From Pseudobacillus lumedeiriae (GTDB taxonomy: Bacteria > Bacillota > Bacilli > Bacillales > Domibacillaceae): a stretch of 64,000 bases of DNA. The position numbers and the translations under genes are program-made. Of this stretch, positions 1-8,723 are shown piece after piece; position 1 is the first letter of the stretch; the number at the start of each line of letters is the position of its first letter. The stretch spans positions 124,001 to 188,000 of the forward strand of contig NZ_JAUIYO010000001.1 of assembly GCF_044891285.1 (NCBI RefSeq). The letters run 5' to 3'. The notes beneath the pieces were generated by a model that searched no databases, was not told where the DNA came from, and saw only the letters and a program-made list of their open reading frames with translations.

Positions 1-387
1 AGGCTGTTCTAATTCAATCCATAACGGTTGATAACGAGAAACAACCGCATCTGCTGCCAAGCGAAACGATGTGACCATTTCCAATGTCTCTTTTTCTTTT
101 CCTTCAGGAGATTGAAGGACTTGAAGAGCCTGGCCAAGAGCTGCCGACAAGACTGTCCACTCCTCCATAGAAAGCCCGCTGCTTTCATACTGCATGTGTA
201 TTAGTTCAAGCTGAGCAGTTTTCAACTGTGCTTCTGCCCCATCATAACGGCCGGCTTTTGTAAATTCCAGTGCCTGACCGGCGGTTTGATCTAATTTAAG
301 AAGGCGGGTATTGGCATCCTCTGCCTTGCTATGAATGGGAATGATAAATAAGCAACAGACAAGAAACAAATACTTTATTTTTTTCAT
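1..387 (-). CDS. ypjB: Sporulation protein YpjB family, N-terminal part (cut by window edge)
   Basis: Partial gene: 129 codons are present and the C-terminus lies beyond the left edge. The ATG is preceded by a strong GGAGGAGGG ribosome site, which fixes the start. Residues 1-17 (MKKIKYLFLVCCLFIIP) form a signal-like hydrophobic segment, followed by a charged, probably helical exported part. The gene follows ypjA after about 80 bases, matching the known order qcrABC-ypjA-ypjB. The biochemical role of YpjB is not established; it is annotated as sporulation-associated. The assignment rests mainly on position plus the secreted architecture, so it is fairly but not fully secure. Confidence 0.75.
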   Translation of the reverse strand, partial: MKKIKYLFLVCCLFIIPIHSKAEDANTRLLKLDQTAGQALEFTKAGRYDGAEAQLKTAQLELIHMQYESSGLSMEEWTVLSAALGQALQVLQSPEGKEKETLEMVTSFRLAADAVVSRYQPLWIELEQP

Positions 388-467
388 TTCTCTCCCTCCT
401 CCGCTCCTGCTGTTAATATATGCAGGAACAAAGGAAACGAGAAGAGAAACTTATGAGTCCGTACTCG

Positions 468-1079
468 TCAGCCTTGTCGATCCTCTTTCCATAATGGCCA
501 TTTCACAGACTTCTCCCTGACAGTTACGTACCAAGCAAGGAAAATAGATAGAATGCTCAGCCAAAAAGTAAAATAACCAATTTCTTTAATATATAAATCG
601 AGCTGGGCATAAACAGGGTATTGCCCATATACATAGTCGATGATTTCATTATGTAAAGCCCAGAGAGCTGCTGCCGCTAAATGCCATCGTTTGATTCGGT
701 AAAATGGAGAATATAGCATTCCTTGAATGGCCATGCCTAAATGTGAAGCCATCAGCATGTATCCCTCCCAAGGTAAATAACCCGTTACTTTTAATGTCAA
801 TAGATTCATCACAACGGCCCAAATTCCATATTTAAACAAAGTAACGATCGCCAATGCCTGAAACAGCCCCCATGATTTTCTCCAAAGAAAGCCAAGTAGC
901 ACAATCGTAAAAAATAAACTTGCTGTTGGACTGTCTGGAACAAATGGAAGGAACAACCACTCCGTTCGTGCTAACTGAGGGCCATACCACATGTATCCAT
1001 AGATTGTACCAATTAGATTAATAACAAATAATGCCAGTAAAACTTTTTTATCCGCTAACAACCAGTATAAATATTGCAA
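468..1079 (-). CDS. ypjA: Membrane protein YpjA (DUF1405 family)
   Basis: Integral membrane protein of 203 residues with about six hydrophobic segments. The N-terminus resembles YpjA of B. subtilis as I remember it: a short WLL segment, then a helix ending in GTIYGYMWYG, then FLPFVPDSPTASLFF. The start is a TTG chosen on that similarity; its ribosome site is weak. Function is unknown; DUF1405 genes usually sit next to the cytochrome bc complex, as here downstream of qcrC. A strong hairpin terminator lies between qcrC and this gene, so much of its expression would need read-through or its own promoter. Confidence 0.85.
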   Translation of the reverse strand: MQYLYWLLADKKVLLALFVINLIGTIYGYMWYGPQLARTEWLFLPFVPDSPTASLFFTIVLLGFLWRKSWGLFQALAIVTLFKYGIWAVVMNLLTLKVTGYLPWEGYMLMASHLGMAIQGMLYSPFYRIKRWHLAAAALWALHNEIIDYVYGQYPVYAQLDLYIKEIGYFTFWLSILSIFLAWYVTVREKSVKWPLWKEDRQG

Positions 1080-1146
1080 AGTGCACCATCTCGTCTTTCT
1101 TCTAAAAGTCTACAAACAATATATACGCCTTTTCATAATCATATAC

Positions 1147-1184
1147 AAAAAAGATGCCCTATTCAAAAACAGGGCATCTTTTTT
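1147..1184. terminator. Bidirectional intrinsic terminator after qcrC
   Basis: A perfect 14-bp inverted repeat (AAAAAAGATGCCCT and its complement) with a 10-base loop gives a U-tract on both strands. On the minus strand it ends the qcrABC transcript. Confidence 0.9.
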
Positions 1185-1186
1185 AA

Positions 1187-1960
1187 TTATTTTGCTTCTA
1201 AAGTAGAAATAAATTCGGCCATTTTATCAAGCTCTTCTTCCGTGCCTTTAAATAGACCTGCAGGCATTGCGCCTCTTCCCTCATGAGCAATTTTCTTAAT
1301 TTCATCAGGTGCTAATCCAGTACCGACAAGAGAAGGTGCTGCTGGACCACCTGTCATGTTTTCACCATGACAGTTAATACAGCCGTTTTTCTGATCGGCA
1401 TAGATTTTGTAACCTTCTGCATTTTGATCAATTTCCGCTTCTTCAACGATCTGACCTTGTGCTTTTGCAGCTTCCCAGTCATGATTAACAACAGATTCCC
1501 ATGTTAAGAAAACAGTTGCAGCTAAAGCAAGAAGCATGAATCCTGTTGCAAACGGACGCTTGATCGGTCTGCGTTCTGGTCCACGATCAATGAATGGAGC
1601 AAGCAAAAGTCCTCCAAAGGCCAAGCCCGGAATAATAAAGGCTCCAATCACGTTGTAAGGTCCAGAAGCGTACGTGTATTTCAATAACTGGTAAAGAAAT
1701 AAGAAATACCAGTCTGGAAGTGGAATATAACCTGTATCTGTTGGGTCCGCGACACGCTCAAGCGGAGATGGGTGCGCTACTGTTAAACATAAATATCCAA
1801 TTAAGAAAACGGCACCGACCATCCACTCTTTTAATAAAAAGTTCGGCCAAAAGGCTTCTGTTTTTCCCGGATATTCCGAATAATCTTTTGGAATATTCGG
1901 CTTGCGTTCTGCCGGGACACGCGAATCGCCAACGAATTTCATTCCTTTTCCGCGATGCAT
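1187..1960 (-). CDS. qcrC: Menaquinol:cytochrome c reductase, cytochrome b/c subunit
   Basis: Fusion subunit of the bc complex. The N-terminal half is like subunit IV of cytochrome b6f, with membrane helices and the quinol-site motif PDWY at residues 82-85. The C-terminal part is a cytochrome c domain with the heme attachment motif CINCH at 194-198 and a likely axial Met near 232 (AMPAG). It transfers electrons from menaquinol to cytochrome c at the cytoplasmic membrane. An AAGGAGGGG-type ribosome site precedes the ATG. It is third in the qcrA-qcrB-qcrC operon, about 50 bases after qcrB. At 257 residues it has the usual family size. Confidence 0.97.
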   Translation of the reverse strand: MHRGKGMKFVGDSRVPAERKPNIPKDYSEYPGKTEAFWPNFLLKEWMVGAVFLIGYLCLTVAHPSPLERVADPTDTGYIPLPDWYFLFLYQLLKYTYASGPYNVIGAFIIPGLAFGGLLLAPFIDRGPERRPIKRPFATGFMLLALAATVFLTWESVVNHDWEAAKAQGQIVEEAEIDQNAEGYKIYADQKNGCINCHGENMTGGPAAPSLVGTGLAPDEIKKIAHEGRGAMPAGLFKGTEEELDKMAEFISTLEAK

Positions 1961-2011
1961 AGCGTTCCCCTCCTTTTAAAAAGATGTGACACATTCATTT
2001 AAAATTTCATT

Positions 2012-2686
2012 TTACAATGGTCCGGAAATACCTTGTTTACGAATCATAATAAAGTGAGCTCCCATTAAACCAAGCAGGGCTGCTGGCAGGAAGAACACGT
2101 GAATCGCAAAGAAACGAGTAAGAGTCTGTGCTCCGACGATATCTGGGTGACCAGCAAGTAAGGTCTTTACTTGTTCCCCGATAAACGGAGTAGAAGCCGC
2201 AATTTCAATTCCTACTTTCGTTGCGAATAGCGCTTTCATATCCCATGGCAATAAATAACCAGTGAATCCAAGGCCGAGCATGACGAAGAAAATCAAAACG
2301 CCGACTACCCAGTTCAATTCACGAGGCTTCTTATAAGCTCCTTGGAAAAACACACGCAGAGTATGTAAGAATATCATAACGATAACTAAGCTTGCACCCC
2401 AGTGGTGCATCCCACGTACAATCATTCCAAATGCTACTTCATTTTGAAGATAATATACGGATTCCCATGCATTTTTAATGTCAGGTACGTAATACATTGT
2501 CAAAAACATCCCTGATAAAATCTGGATCACCGTTACAAAAAATGTTAACCCGCCGAAACAGTAAACGAACGCCGAGAAGTGATGGGCCGGGTTTACGTGT
2601 TCAGGCACTTCATGATCAGCAATATCCCGCCACAAAGGCGTAATATCTAAACGCTCATCCACCCAATCATAAATTTTGTTTAGCAT
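2012..2686 (-). CDS. qcrB: Menaquinol:cytochrome c reductase, cytochrome b6-type subunit
   Basis: Four-helix cytochrome b subunit (224 residues) carrying the two b hemes and the extra covalently bound heme of b6-type proteins. The His pairs lie in HHWGAS and in FFAIHVFF / GAHF. Cys43 (FVYCFGG) is at the position where B. subtilis QcrB is known to bind heme covalently, so that feature is conserved here. AAGGAGG lies 8 bases before the ATG. The 14-base gap from qcrA fits one transcript. It works in the cytoplasmic membrane with QcrA and QcrC. Confidence 0.97.
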   Translation of the reverse strand: MLNKIYDWVDERLDITPLWRDIADHEVPEHVNPAHHFSAFVYCFGGLTFFVTVIQILSGMFLTMYYVPDIKNAWESVYYLQNEVAFGMIVRGMHHWGASLVIVMIFLHTLRVFFQGAYKKPRELNWVVGVLIFFVMLGLGFTGYLLPWDMKALFATKVGIEIAASTPFIGEQVKTLLAGHPDIVGAQTLTRFFAIHVFFLPAALLGLMGAHFIMIRKQGISGPL

Positions 2687-2700
2687 AGGTTACGCCTCCT

Positions 2701-3204
2701 TTACGCAATAGTTTGTGGCTCTGGCTTACCGAGCTGCAGAAAACCGTCTTTTACCTTTATCGGATACTTATCAAGCGGTCTTGTCGGTGGTGTACCCGGA
2801 ATGTTCTTGCCATTTTTCTCATACAATCCGTTATGGCATGGACAGAAGAACTTGCTTTTGTGACCGCTGCCTTCCCAGTCAACCGTACAGCCTAAATGTT
2901 TACAAACAGGTGAAAGAGCGACAATATCGCCTTTTTCATCTTTGTAAACCCAAGCCGTTTGTGTAACGTCAGATGTGTACCATGCATCTTTTTGTTCGTA
3001 AGAGAAGTCTACACGAGTTGGTGTTGTCGTCAATTCATCCACTTTTTGCTTCGTTGTATGGTATTCTCCCTTTGCACCATGTGCCAGAACCGGGTCAAGT
3101 GCAAATCGAACCATTGGCATCAGCATGCCAGCTGCCATAAAGCCGCCAACACCTGTCAGTGTATAGTTAAGAAATTGACGTCTTGATACAGGTTGTTTAC
3201 TCAT
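2701..3204 (-). CDS. qcrA: Menaquinol:cytochrome c reductase, Rieske iron-sulfur subunit
   Basis: Rieske 2Fe-2S protein of 167 residues, the same length as in B. subtilis. A twin-arginine motif SRRQFLN at 8-14 precedes a membrane helix, as expected for Tat-dependent insertion of a folded Rieske protein. The cluster and disulfide residues are in CKHLGC (101-106) and CPCH (121-124). I start at the ATG after the GGGGGGAAAAGA ribosome site; an upstream in-frame ATG would add 20 residues without a good ribosome site and would spoil the Tat signal. First gene of the qcr operon. Confidence 0.97.
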   Translation of the reverse strand: MSKQPVSRRQFLNYTLTGVGGFMAAGMLMPMVRFALDPVLAHGAKGEYHTTKQKVDELTTTPTRVDFSYEQKDAWYTSDVTQTAWVYKDEKGDIVALSPVCKHLGCTVDWEGSGHKSKFFCPCHNGLYEKNGKNIPGTPPTRPLDKYPIKVKDGFLQLGKPEPQTIA

Positions 3205-3311
3205 TCTTTTCCCCCCTCTATTATAAGCTGTGTCCGCATCGGACATTATTATAAAAGCGCACAAACATAAACTAGGACATCATTATGATAATCCAAACTC
3301 GATAACAGGTC

Positions 3312-3339
3312 AATATCACAACAGTTTAAATTGTGTCAA
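3312..3339 (-). promoter_or_regulatory. Probable sigma-A promoter of qcrABC
   Basis: TTGACA (-35, perfect) and GATATT (-10) are separated by 16 bases, with a TG dinucleotide one base before the -10. They lie about 110 bases upstream of the qcrA start. In B. subtilis the operon is growth-phase controlled; no operator can be assigned here by eye. Confidence 0.6.
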
Positions 3340-3360
3340 AGTATGTGACGAATTTCTGAA

Positions 3361-3828
3361 TTATGACAAATTCTGCTGCCATTTATGAACAATAATATTG
3401 ACAAATTGCTTAGCTTGTTCTTCGATTAAAGAATACTTGTATGAATTCTCCATATGCTCAAGCGGAACAGATGGCACCCAAATCAATGAACCGTTGATCT
3501 TCTCTTCAGCAATCTTCCAGCTGCTATCTGAAGTAAAGAAAAACTTGTGCTTAAACCCCGCCTTGTCCAGCTCCTCCCCCCAACGGTTCAATGCGTTCAG
3601 CTTCTCTTCCTCCGACTGCTGCTTTAAGTAAGCAAACGGCGGCACGAGCAGCAGCCTGCCTTTGAACTGTTTCTCAAGCAAAGTCGTCAAAAGCTGAATA
3701 AATTCATATTGAGAGGCCGTTTCTTTCATATCTTTTTCAAAAGAAACTGGGGAGAGCGGCATGAGAACCGTATCAATATACTCTTTCTGCTGTTGAAAAC
3801 TCTCTGTATCTTTACCATTCCAATTCAT
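3361..3828 (-). CDS. ypiF: YpiF family protein (DUF2487)
   Basis: Soluble protein of 155 residues with no signal or membrane segment. It begins MNWNGKDTESF and continues with a pattern typical of DUF2487. I chose the second of two close ATGs because GAGGTG sits 6 bases before it and directly abuts the first ATG. It lies between ypiB and qcrA, the same position as in B. subtilis. No function is established. The ypiB-ypiF gap is unusually long here and carries repeat sequence, so co-transcription with ypiB is doubtful. Confidence 0.85.
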   Translation of the reverse strand: MNWNGKDTESFQQQKEYIDTVLMPLSPVSFEKDMKETASQYEFIQLLTTLLEKQFKGRLLLVPPFAYLKQQSEEEKLNALNRWGEELDKAGFKHKFFFTSDSSWKIAEEKINGSLIWVPSVPLEHMENSYKYSLIEEQAKQFVNIIVHKWQQNLS

Positions 3829-3894
3829 TTTATTCACCTCTTTTTTATCATATCATGCCGCCCAGCTGTGAACCACCTTTCTTCCTTCCAAAAT

Positions 3895-3985
3895 GGCTAT
3901 GTTAAACTCCACTGGAGGCACCCGCTTTCCGCAGGCAGTCCGGAAGCCTCCTTGTCTCTATCGCTCCCGTATGGTCCCCCTTTGC
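3895..3985 (+). repeat. R1 repeat, partial copy
   Basis: It starts with the R1 terminal sequence GGCTATGTTAAAC and continues into the R1 core (CGCTTTCCGCAGGCAGTCCGG then AAGCCTCCTTG and CTATCGC). The opposite end (TTAACATAGCC) is not found, so the copy is truncated or has decayed. See the copies at 20021, 23892 and 59518. Confidence 0.7.
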
Positions 3986-3994
3986 TCGCATGCA

Positions 3995-4084
3995 AAGAGC
4001 CTGACATTCCCGCTGCCCTTTCATATAGTATGATAGACTTTCCATCTACTATATATAGGAGCATAACGGAGATGCCAGGCTCTT
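3995..4084. repeat. Long inverted repeat with 9-bp arms
   Basis: AAGAGCCTG and CAGGCTCTT flank about 70 bases; next to the arms, on the loop side, are the further pairing bases ACAT and ATGCC with a mismatch. On the minus strand it would form a hairpin just after ypiB (stop at 4097) but there is no U-tract, so it is not an ordinary terminator. It directly follows the partial R1 copy. Nature unknown. Confidence 0.5.
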
Positions 4085-4096
4085 ATCAGAGGATCT

Positions 4097-4636
4097 TTAC
4101 TTCAACTGATTCAATTGATCTGTCAATTTAAGAAATGCTTCTTTATCCCCGCAATCCAGCGCTTCATCTATCGCCTTCAGCAGGCGTTCCTTCTGAAAAT
4201 GATAAATTCCTTCTTTCAGAAACTTTTCAGCAAGCATCTTATCTTTTTCTGTAATTCTCAAATTGCGGGGCATAAATGGATTTTCTTCCATCACAGCAGC
4301 GTACTGATGGGAGGTATTCGATGATCTGAATTTTAATTCAATATAAATATCCTCTTCCTTGTTCAACCGGATATCATGGAATGACTTCTCCGCATCTGTC
4401 GTCATAATGTTTTCTTTAAAGAAACGGAACGGGGCCGTATCAACACAGTGAGTGGACATTACCATTCCGCGCGGACAATACTGTGCATCTTCTACAAAGT
4501 GTACTTTTTCCATTAACTGATCGTGGCTCATTAAGTAATTTAAAATCCATACTGACTCTCTTCTTTTCAATTGGTAGTGATTTAAAAACCAGCGGATAAA
4601 ATCTTTTTTCTCATGAACAGATACAGGGGCAGTCAT
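4097..4636 (-). CDS. ypiB: YpiB family protein (UPF0302)
   Basis: Cytoplasmic protein of 179 residues, identical in length to B. subtilis YpiB. The N-terminal part (to about residue 105) has the UPF0302 pattern with [23 protein letters not shown] and [13 protein letters not shown]. The C-terminal part is a helical YpiB-type domain rich in Glu, Lys and Leu. GGAGGG precedes the ATG. It follows ypiA by 38 bases. The role is not known; conservation next to aroA, ypiA and qcr is strong in Bacillus. Confidence 0.9.
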   Translation of the reverse strand: MTAPVSVHEKKDFIRWFLNHYQLKRRESVWILNYLMSHDQLMEKVHFVEDAQYCPRGMVMSTHCVDTAPFRFFKENIMTTDAEKSFHDIRLNKEEDIYIELKFRSSNTSHQYAAVMEENPFMPRNLRITEKDKMLAEKFLKEGIYHFQKERLLKAIDEALDCGDKEAFLKLTDQLNQLK

Positions 4637-4674
4637 GTATAAATCCCTCCTCTGTAAAGATAGTAGTATTTAGT

Positions 4675-5934
4675 TTAATCAGAAAGCCGTTCAATTAGCA
4701 GCAGCCATTCTTCATTAGCTGGATCATGTTGTAATAGATGATGGAATATTCGCAGTGCCTCGCTGTGTTTTCCTTCTTCCATTAGAAAATATCCGTACTC
4801 TTGTAAAAAGTGTATGTTGTCCTTAAAAAAATTATATGCTTCTTCATAGGCAATTAATGCCTCAGTGTACTTTTCTAATTCATTGCTCGCTTTTGCTTCA
4901 TCCCAAAGAAATTGTGGGTCAGCCTCTCCTTCTTTCGTCAGCAGCATAGTAATTTCCAATACATCTTCGTAACGTTCTTGGTGAAAAAGAAGCTTGTTGA
5001 GTGTAAGACCAGCTTCTGAGAATTCAGGATCCAATACGAGAGCAGACCTTAGAAACTCTTCCGCTTCCTCTTCTTTTCCTAGTTTTAAACTGAGCTTACC
5101 TGCAATAAAGTACAACTCCTTTTGAAACTCATCCTGCCGGAGACCTTCTTTCGCCGCTTCCACTCCTTTTTCAAGTTCTTCCTCATGCTCATACGCTTTC
5201 GCTAAATAAAGATACAGAGAATGGTAATCTGGATCAAGCCCTTTTAACTCATTGAACTTAGTGATAGCCGTTTGATAAAAACCTGCCTGAAAAGCTGTAA
5301 AAGCATATCCGAATAACGTATTGATTTCCAGCCTGCTTTCAAGTGCCTTCTCATAATATGTAAGACTTTCCTCAAAAGCACCGCCCGCACTCAATGCCTC
5401 GGCTAAACGTTGATGAATAGAAATACCGGCCATCTCTTCATTTCCAGCAGCAAGCAATCCTTTATAGTAGCGGATCGCTTCTAAATACTTGCCTTGTTCG
5501 AGAAACAGCTCCGCAAGCGCGAGGTGAATGACCGGTTCATCAGGAAGCATCCGGTTTGCAGCCTGCAGCTTTTGCTCACTTACTTCATATAACCCTTGCA
5601 TCTGATATAGATCGGCAAGCAGCAGCAAGGCTCTCGGATAGTACTCATCCGTTTGCTTTAATCGATTAAGGATCAGCATCGCTTCTTCTTCTTGGTCCAT
5701 ATCGACGAGCACTTCAGCAAGAAGTACATACAGCTCTCCTTCTTCTGGAAAAGCTTCGAGCAATCCTGCGAAAAGCTTGCGTGCTTCTTCCAGAAATCCT
5801 AGATCATACAGTTGTTCAGCCAATGAAAACTTCTCTTCATCTGTGGAAAATAATTGAACCTTTTCAAACAAGGAAAACGCTTTTTCATCGTCCCCTTTTT
5901 GTAAACTTTCGAGCATTTGCTGTGCATAGGACAT
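4675..5934 (-). CDS. ypiA: Tetratricopeptide-repeat protein YpiA
   Basis: Soluble 419-residue protein made of about ten tandem TPR helices; repeated patterns of the type ALLLLADLYQMQGLYEVSEQ and HLALAELFLEQGKYLEAIRY recur every 34 residues. TPR arrays act as protein-protein scaffolds; no specific partner is known. I start at MSYAQQML, preceded by AAAGGG. The longer open frame adds 24 residues (a hydrophobic stretch) without a ribosome site and is rejected. B. subtilis YpiA is of similar length (about 423). It heads the ypiA-ypiB unit and has its own promoter candidate. Confidence 0.9.
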   Translation of the reverse strand: MSYAQQMLESLQKGDDEKAFSLFEKVQLFSTDEEKFSLAEQLYDLGFLEEARKLFAGLLEAFPEEGELYVLLAEVLVDMDQEEEAMLILNRLKQTDEYYPRALLLLADLYQMQGLYEVSEQKLQAANRMLPDEPVIHLALAELFLEQGKYLEAIRYYKGLLAAGNEEMAGISIHQRLAEALSAGGAFEESLTYYEKALESRLEINTLFGYAFTAFQAGFYQTAITKFNELKGLDPDYHSLYLYLAKAYEHEEELEKGVEAAKEGLRQDEFQKELYFIAGKLSLKLGKEEEAEEFLRSALVLDPEFSEAGLTLNKLLFHQERYEDVLEITMLLTKEGEADPQFLWDEAKASNELEKYTEALIAYEEAYNFFKDNIHFLQEYGYFLMEEGKHSEALRIFHHLLQHDPANEEWLLLIERLSD

Positions 5935-5977
5935 TTTCTTCGAACCCTTTCTTAAAAAACAGTTTGCTAATATTGTT

Positions 5978-6006
5978 ATCATAGTGAAAGAAAAGCCTGT
6001 CAGCAA
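5978..6006 (-). promoter_or_regulatory. Candidate sigma-A promoter of ypiA
   Basis: TTGCTG and TATGAT are separated by 17 bases and lie about 45 bases before the chosen ypiA start. The -10 matches five of six consensus bases; the -35 is weak. Confidence 0.4.
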
Positions 6007-6112
6007 CTTTTTTATTTTCTGTACTACAATACATTCTCCGGCAAAACCTATTTTCCTTCTTCCCTTTTAGAAAATTGCATGCACCTTTGAGACTAGCAGC
6101 TTACATAGAAAA
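6007..6112. other. Gap segment with no recognised feature
   Basis: Between the ypiA promoter candidate and the aroA terminator. AT-rich; I see no gene, hairpin or repeat in it. The whole gap between ypiA and aroA is about 370 bases and is otherwise filled by the terminator and an R2 repeat. Confidence 0.5.
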
Positions 6113-6114
6113 AT

Positions 6115-6142
6115 AAAAAAAGGGCTGATAAAATCAGCCCTT
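6115..6142 (-). terminator. Intrinsic terminator of the aro operon, displaced from aroA
   Basis: Stem AAGGGCTGA / TCAGCCCTT with a 5-base loop, then a U-tract on the minus strand. It lies about 160 bases beyond the aroA stop, with repeat R2 in between. Part of its stem and loop (TGATAAAATCAGCC) is duplicated right at the aroA stop codon. Confidence 0.85.
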
Positions 6143-6289
6143 CAAATGGTAGACAAAGTCTATCTTTAGACATTGTCAGGCTGATTGAAAACGTTTGTCT
6201 TTCAAGGCGCGACACCTGCCGAGGAGCGGAGTGACCCAAAAGGTCATGAGTACCGCAGGCAGGCGCGTTTGCCAACAGCCTGAGAGATG
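6140..6289. repeat. R2 repeat, copy 1, flanked by 14-bp direct repeats
   Basis: The segment contains TAGACAAAGTCTATC, then AGGCTGATTGAAAACGTTTGTC, which recurs in reverse orientation at 25238-25314, plus a GC-rich palindromic part (CACCTGCCGAGGAGCGGAG). It is bounded by exact 14-bp direct repeats TGATAAAATCAGCC at 6126-6139 and 6290-6303. GACAAA and TTTGTC can pair to form a hairpin. The arrangement looks like an insertion between aroA and its terminator. Confidence 0.7.
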
Positions 6290-6304
6290 TGATAAAATCA
6301 GCCA

Positions 6305-7594
6305 TTATTTCTTAATCAATTGTTTCATATCTTCAAAGAATGATGGATAAGAAATCGCGATGACTTCAGGGTTTTCAAGCTCGATGGTTCCTTTTGCTAC
6401 TAAAGAAGCAACAGCAAGCATCATACCGATTCGATGATCCCCATGCGAAGAAACCTGACTGCCCGACAGTTGGCTTTTGCCATATACAATCATGCCGTCT
6501 TCTGTCGCTTGAATTTCCGCCCCAAGTTTTTTCAACTCGTCCACTACAGTGTCAATACGATTCGTTTCTTTCACTTTCAATTCTTCCGCATCCCTGATCA
6601 CCGTTTTTCCTTCTGCCTGCGTAGCAAGCAAAGCAATGATCGGAATTTCATCGATGAGTCTCGGAATTAAATCTCCGCCAATTTCTACACCTTTGAGATT
6701 TGAGGTGCGAATGGTGATCGTACCAACTTCTTCACCCTCGGTATTGTTTTCTTGAACATGTATATCGGCTCCCATTTGGATCAGTACATCAACAATTCCC
6801 GTTCTTGTTGGATTTAAACCGACATTCTCAAGAATAATTTCACTTTCAGGAGCCATAGCACCCGCCGCTAGGAAGAAGGCAGCTGAAGAGATGTCTCCAG
6901 GAACATACACGTCTGTTCCTTTAAATGATTGACCGCCTTTAACAATAATATCATTGCCGCGGCGAACCACTTCTCCTCCGAACTGCTCGATCATTTTTTC
7001 CGTATGATCACGTGTCGGCTGGGGTTCAGTAATTACCGTTTCGCCTTCCGCCTGCAGGCCTGCAAAGAGAATGGCTGACTTTACTTGAGCACTTGCCACA
7101 GGCAATTCATATTGAATGGAGTTCAACTTTGAACCATCAATGGCGAGAGGTGTAAATCGTCCGCCATTTCTGCCATTAATTTTCGCTCCCATTTTTACGA
7201 GAGGGGCAACGACACGATCCATCGGCCGCTTCCCAATAGATTCATCGCCGATCAGCACAGAGTGAAATGGCCGTCCGGCTAAAATACCTAATAAAAGTCT
7301 TGTCGTCGTTCCGGAGTTACCAGCATCAAGGATGTCCACCGGTTCACTTAATCCTTCCCATCCATTTCCGTACACAATAATTTCTTCATCGGTTTCTTCA
7401 ATTTTGACACCAAGCTTGCGGAAGCAGTCAATCGTCCGCAAACAGTCCTCACCTTTTAAAAAGTGACGAATCGTTGTTTTACCATCCGCCAAGGCACCAA
7501 ACATAATCGAACGATGAGAAATCGATTTATCTCCCGGTACCTCTAATCGTCCATTAAGCCGGGAATTCGTCAGCTCTACTTCCATTTCCTTCAT
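6305..7594 (-). CDS. aroA: 3-phosphoshikimate 1-carboxyvinyltransferase (EPSP synthase)
   Basis: Sixth step of the shikimate pathway: condenses shikimate 3-phosphate with phosphoenolpyruvate. 429 residues, the normal length. Signature residues are visible: Lys23 and Arg28 in GDKSISHR, the GNSGTTTR loop near residue 92, and a C-terminal GDHRIGM segment. In B. subtilis the gene is called aroE. It is the last gene of the aro block; the start lies 11 bases after tyrA with AAAGGGTG as ribosome site. Its 3' end is followed by R2 instead of its own terminator. Cytoplasmic. Confidence 0.98.
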   Translation of the reverse strand: MKEMEVELTNSRLNGRLEVPGDKSISHRSIMFGALADGKTTIRHFLKGEDCLRTIDCFRKLGVKIEETDEEIIVYGNGWEGLSEPVDILDAGNSGTTTRLLLGILAGRPFHSVLIGDESIGKRPMDRVVAPLVKMGAKINGRNGGRFTPLAIDGSKLNSIQYELPVASAQVKSAILFAGLQAEGETVITEPQPTRDHTEKMIEQFGGEVVRRGNDIIVKGGQSFKGTDVYVPGDISSAAFFLAAGAMAPESEIILENVGLNPTRTGIVDVLIQMGADIHVQENNTEGEEVGTITIRTSNLKGVEIGGDLIPRLIDEIPIIALLATQAEGKTVIRDAEELKVKETNRIDTVVDELKKLGAEIQATEDGMIVYGKSQLSGSQVSSHGDHRIGMMLAVASLVAKGTIELENPEVIAISYPSFFEDMKQLIKK

Positions 7595-7605
7595 AAAATC
7601 ACCCT

Positions 7606-8709
7606 TTAGGCTAAAAATAAGTCATAATTTGTCTGTTTCTCAATACACCGCTGTGCCCGCGCACGATCTTTTTCATTTTGAAAACTAATAACAAGCACGC
7701 CGTATACATCTTCTCTTGTTTCCATAATTCTAATATTCGTGATGCTAATTCTTTCGTCCGCTAAATAAGCAGTAATTTCAGAGATCACTCCCGGATAATC
7801 CGGGATATCTACGTATAAGTCATAAAATGACGGGATCGCTCCTATCGCTTTAACAGGAAGCTCGTCTCTAAATTTTTTCGCTTCATTAAAGTAATCGAAT
7901 AGAAGAGGAGCGCTCTCCTCTTGTAAAATATCTATAACTCTTTCCATCTCTATTTTCCAATCATTTAACAGCGCCAGCAGCACTTCCTTATTATGTAACG
8001 AAATATCTTTCCACATTTCTGGATTAGATGAGGCAATTCTCGTCAAATCCTTAAATCCGCCTGCGGCAAGACGGGAAATCAGTGAATTACTATCATTACA
8101 TTTCTGGGCCTGACGGACGAGAGAGGCCGCAATTACATGTGGAAAGTGACTGACAACACCTGTAAGGTAATCATGATCTTCAGCAGACAGCTCGATGATC
8201 TTTGCTTTCGTTCCTTCAAGCCATTTCTTTAAGACAGCCAATTGTTTATCGTTCGTATGCTCACCCGGGGTTAATAAATAAAACGCATTTTCAAACAACA
8301 GTTCTTTGGCAGCAGCCACTCCACTTTTATGAGAGCCGGCCATCGGATGACCTCCGATAAAGGTAATCTGACGCTTTTCTAAGACCTCCGCACACTCCAT
8401 GATCCTTCTTTTAGTGCTTCCTGTATCTGTAATAATGACTTCCTTTTTTAAATCAAATTCAGCCAGCTGTCTAATCAGCTCTTCTGTCTGCAAAACGGGG
8501 GCTGCCAAAATAATGAGATCCGCCTGTTCAGCTCCGCTTTGAAATGATTCTGCTTTTTTATCAATAATATTCAGTGCTTCCGCAAGCCCTACTTCATCTT
8601 TACGGATATCATATCCGATAACTTCCGCCTGCGGATGGGCTTTTTTTATTGTCTTGGCCAGTGATCCGCCAATTAGACCTAAACCGGCAATAAATACAGT
8701 TCCTCTCAT
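7606..8709 (-). CDS. tyrA: Prephenate dehydrogenase with ACT domain
   Basis: Oxidatively decarboxylates prephenate to 4-hydroxyphenylpyruvate for tyrosine synthesis. The NAD-binding motif GLGLIG is at residues 9-14. The catalytic prephenate dehydrogenase domain covers about 1-280 (conserved [12 protein letters not shown] near 120). An ACT regulatory domain occupies roughly 295-367 ([12 protein letters not shown]), implying feedback control by an aromatic amino acid. 367 residues. Between hisC and aroA with short gaps on both sides, so co-transcribed. Cytoplasmic. Confidence 0.97.
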   Translation of the reverse strand: MRGTVFIAGLGLIGGSLAKTIKKAHPQAEVIGYDIRKDEVGLAEALNIIDKKAESFQSGAEQADLIILAAPVLQTEELIRQLAEFDLKKEVIITDTGSTKRRIMECAEVLEKRQITFIGGHPMAGSHKSGVAAAKELLFENAFYLLTPGEHTNDKQLAVLKKWLEGTKAKIIELSAEDHDYLTGVVSHFPHVIAASLVRQAQKCNDSNSLISRLAAGGFKDLTRIASSNPEMWKDISLHNKEVLLALLNDWKIEMERVIDILQEESAPLLFDYFNEAKKFRDELPVKAIGAIPSFYDLYVDIPDYPGVISEITAYLADERISITNIRIMETREDVYGVLVISFQNEKDRARAQRCIEKQTNYDLFLA

Positions 8710-8723
8710 AGTTAAACAAGCAC

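Noticed and set aside
6093..6305. 70-codon minus-strand frame after aroA
   Set aside because: It lies within the R2 repeat and the aro terminator, and its composition is that of a repeat; no ribosome site.
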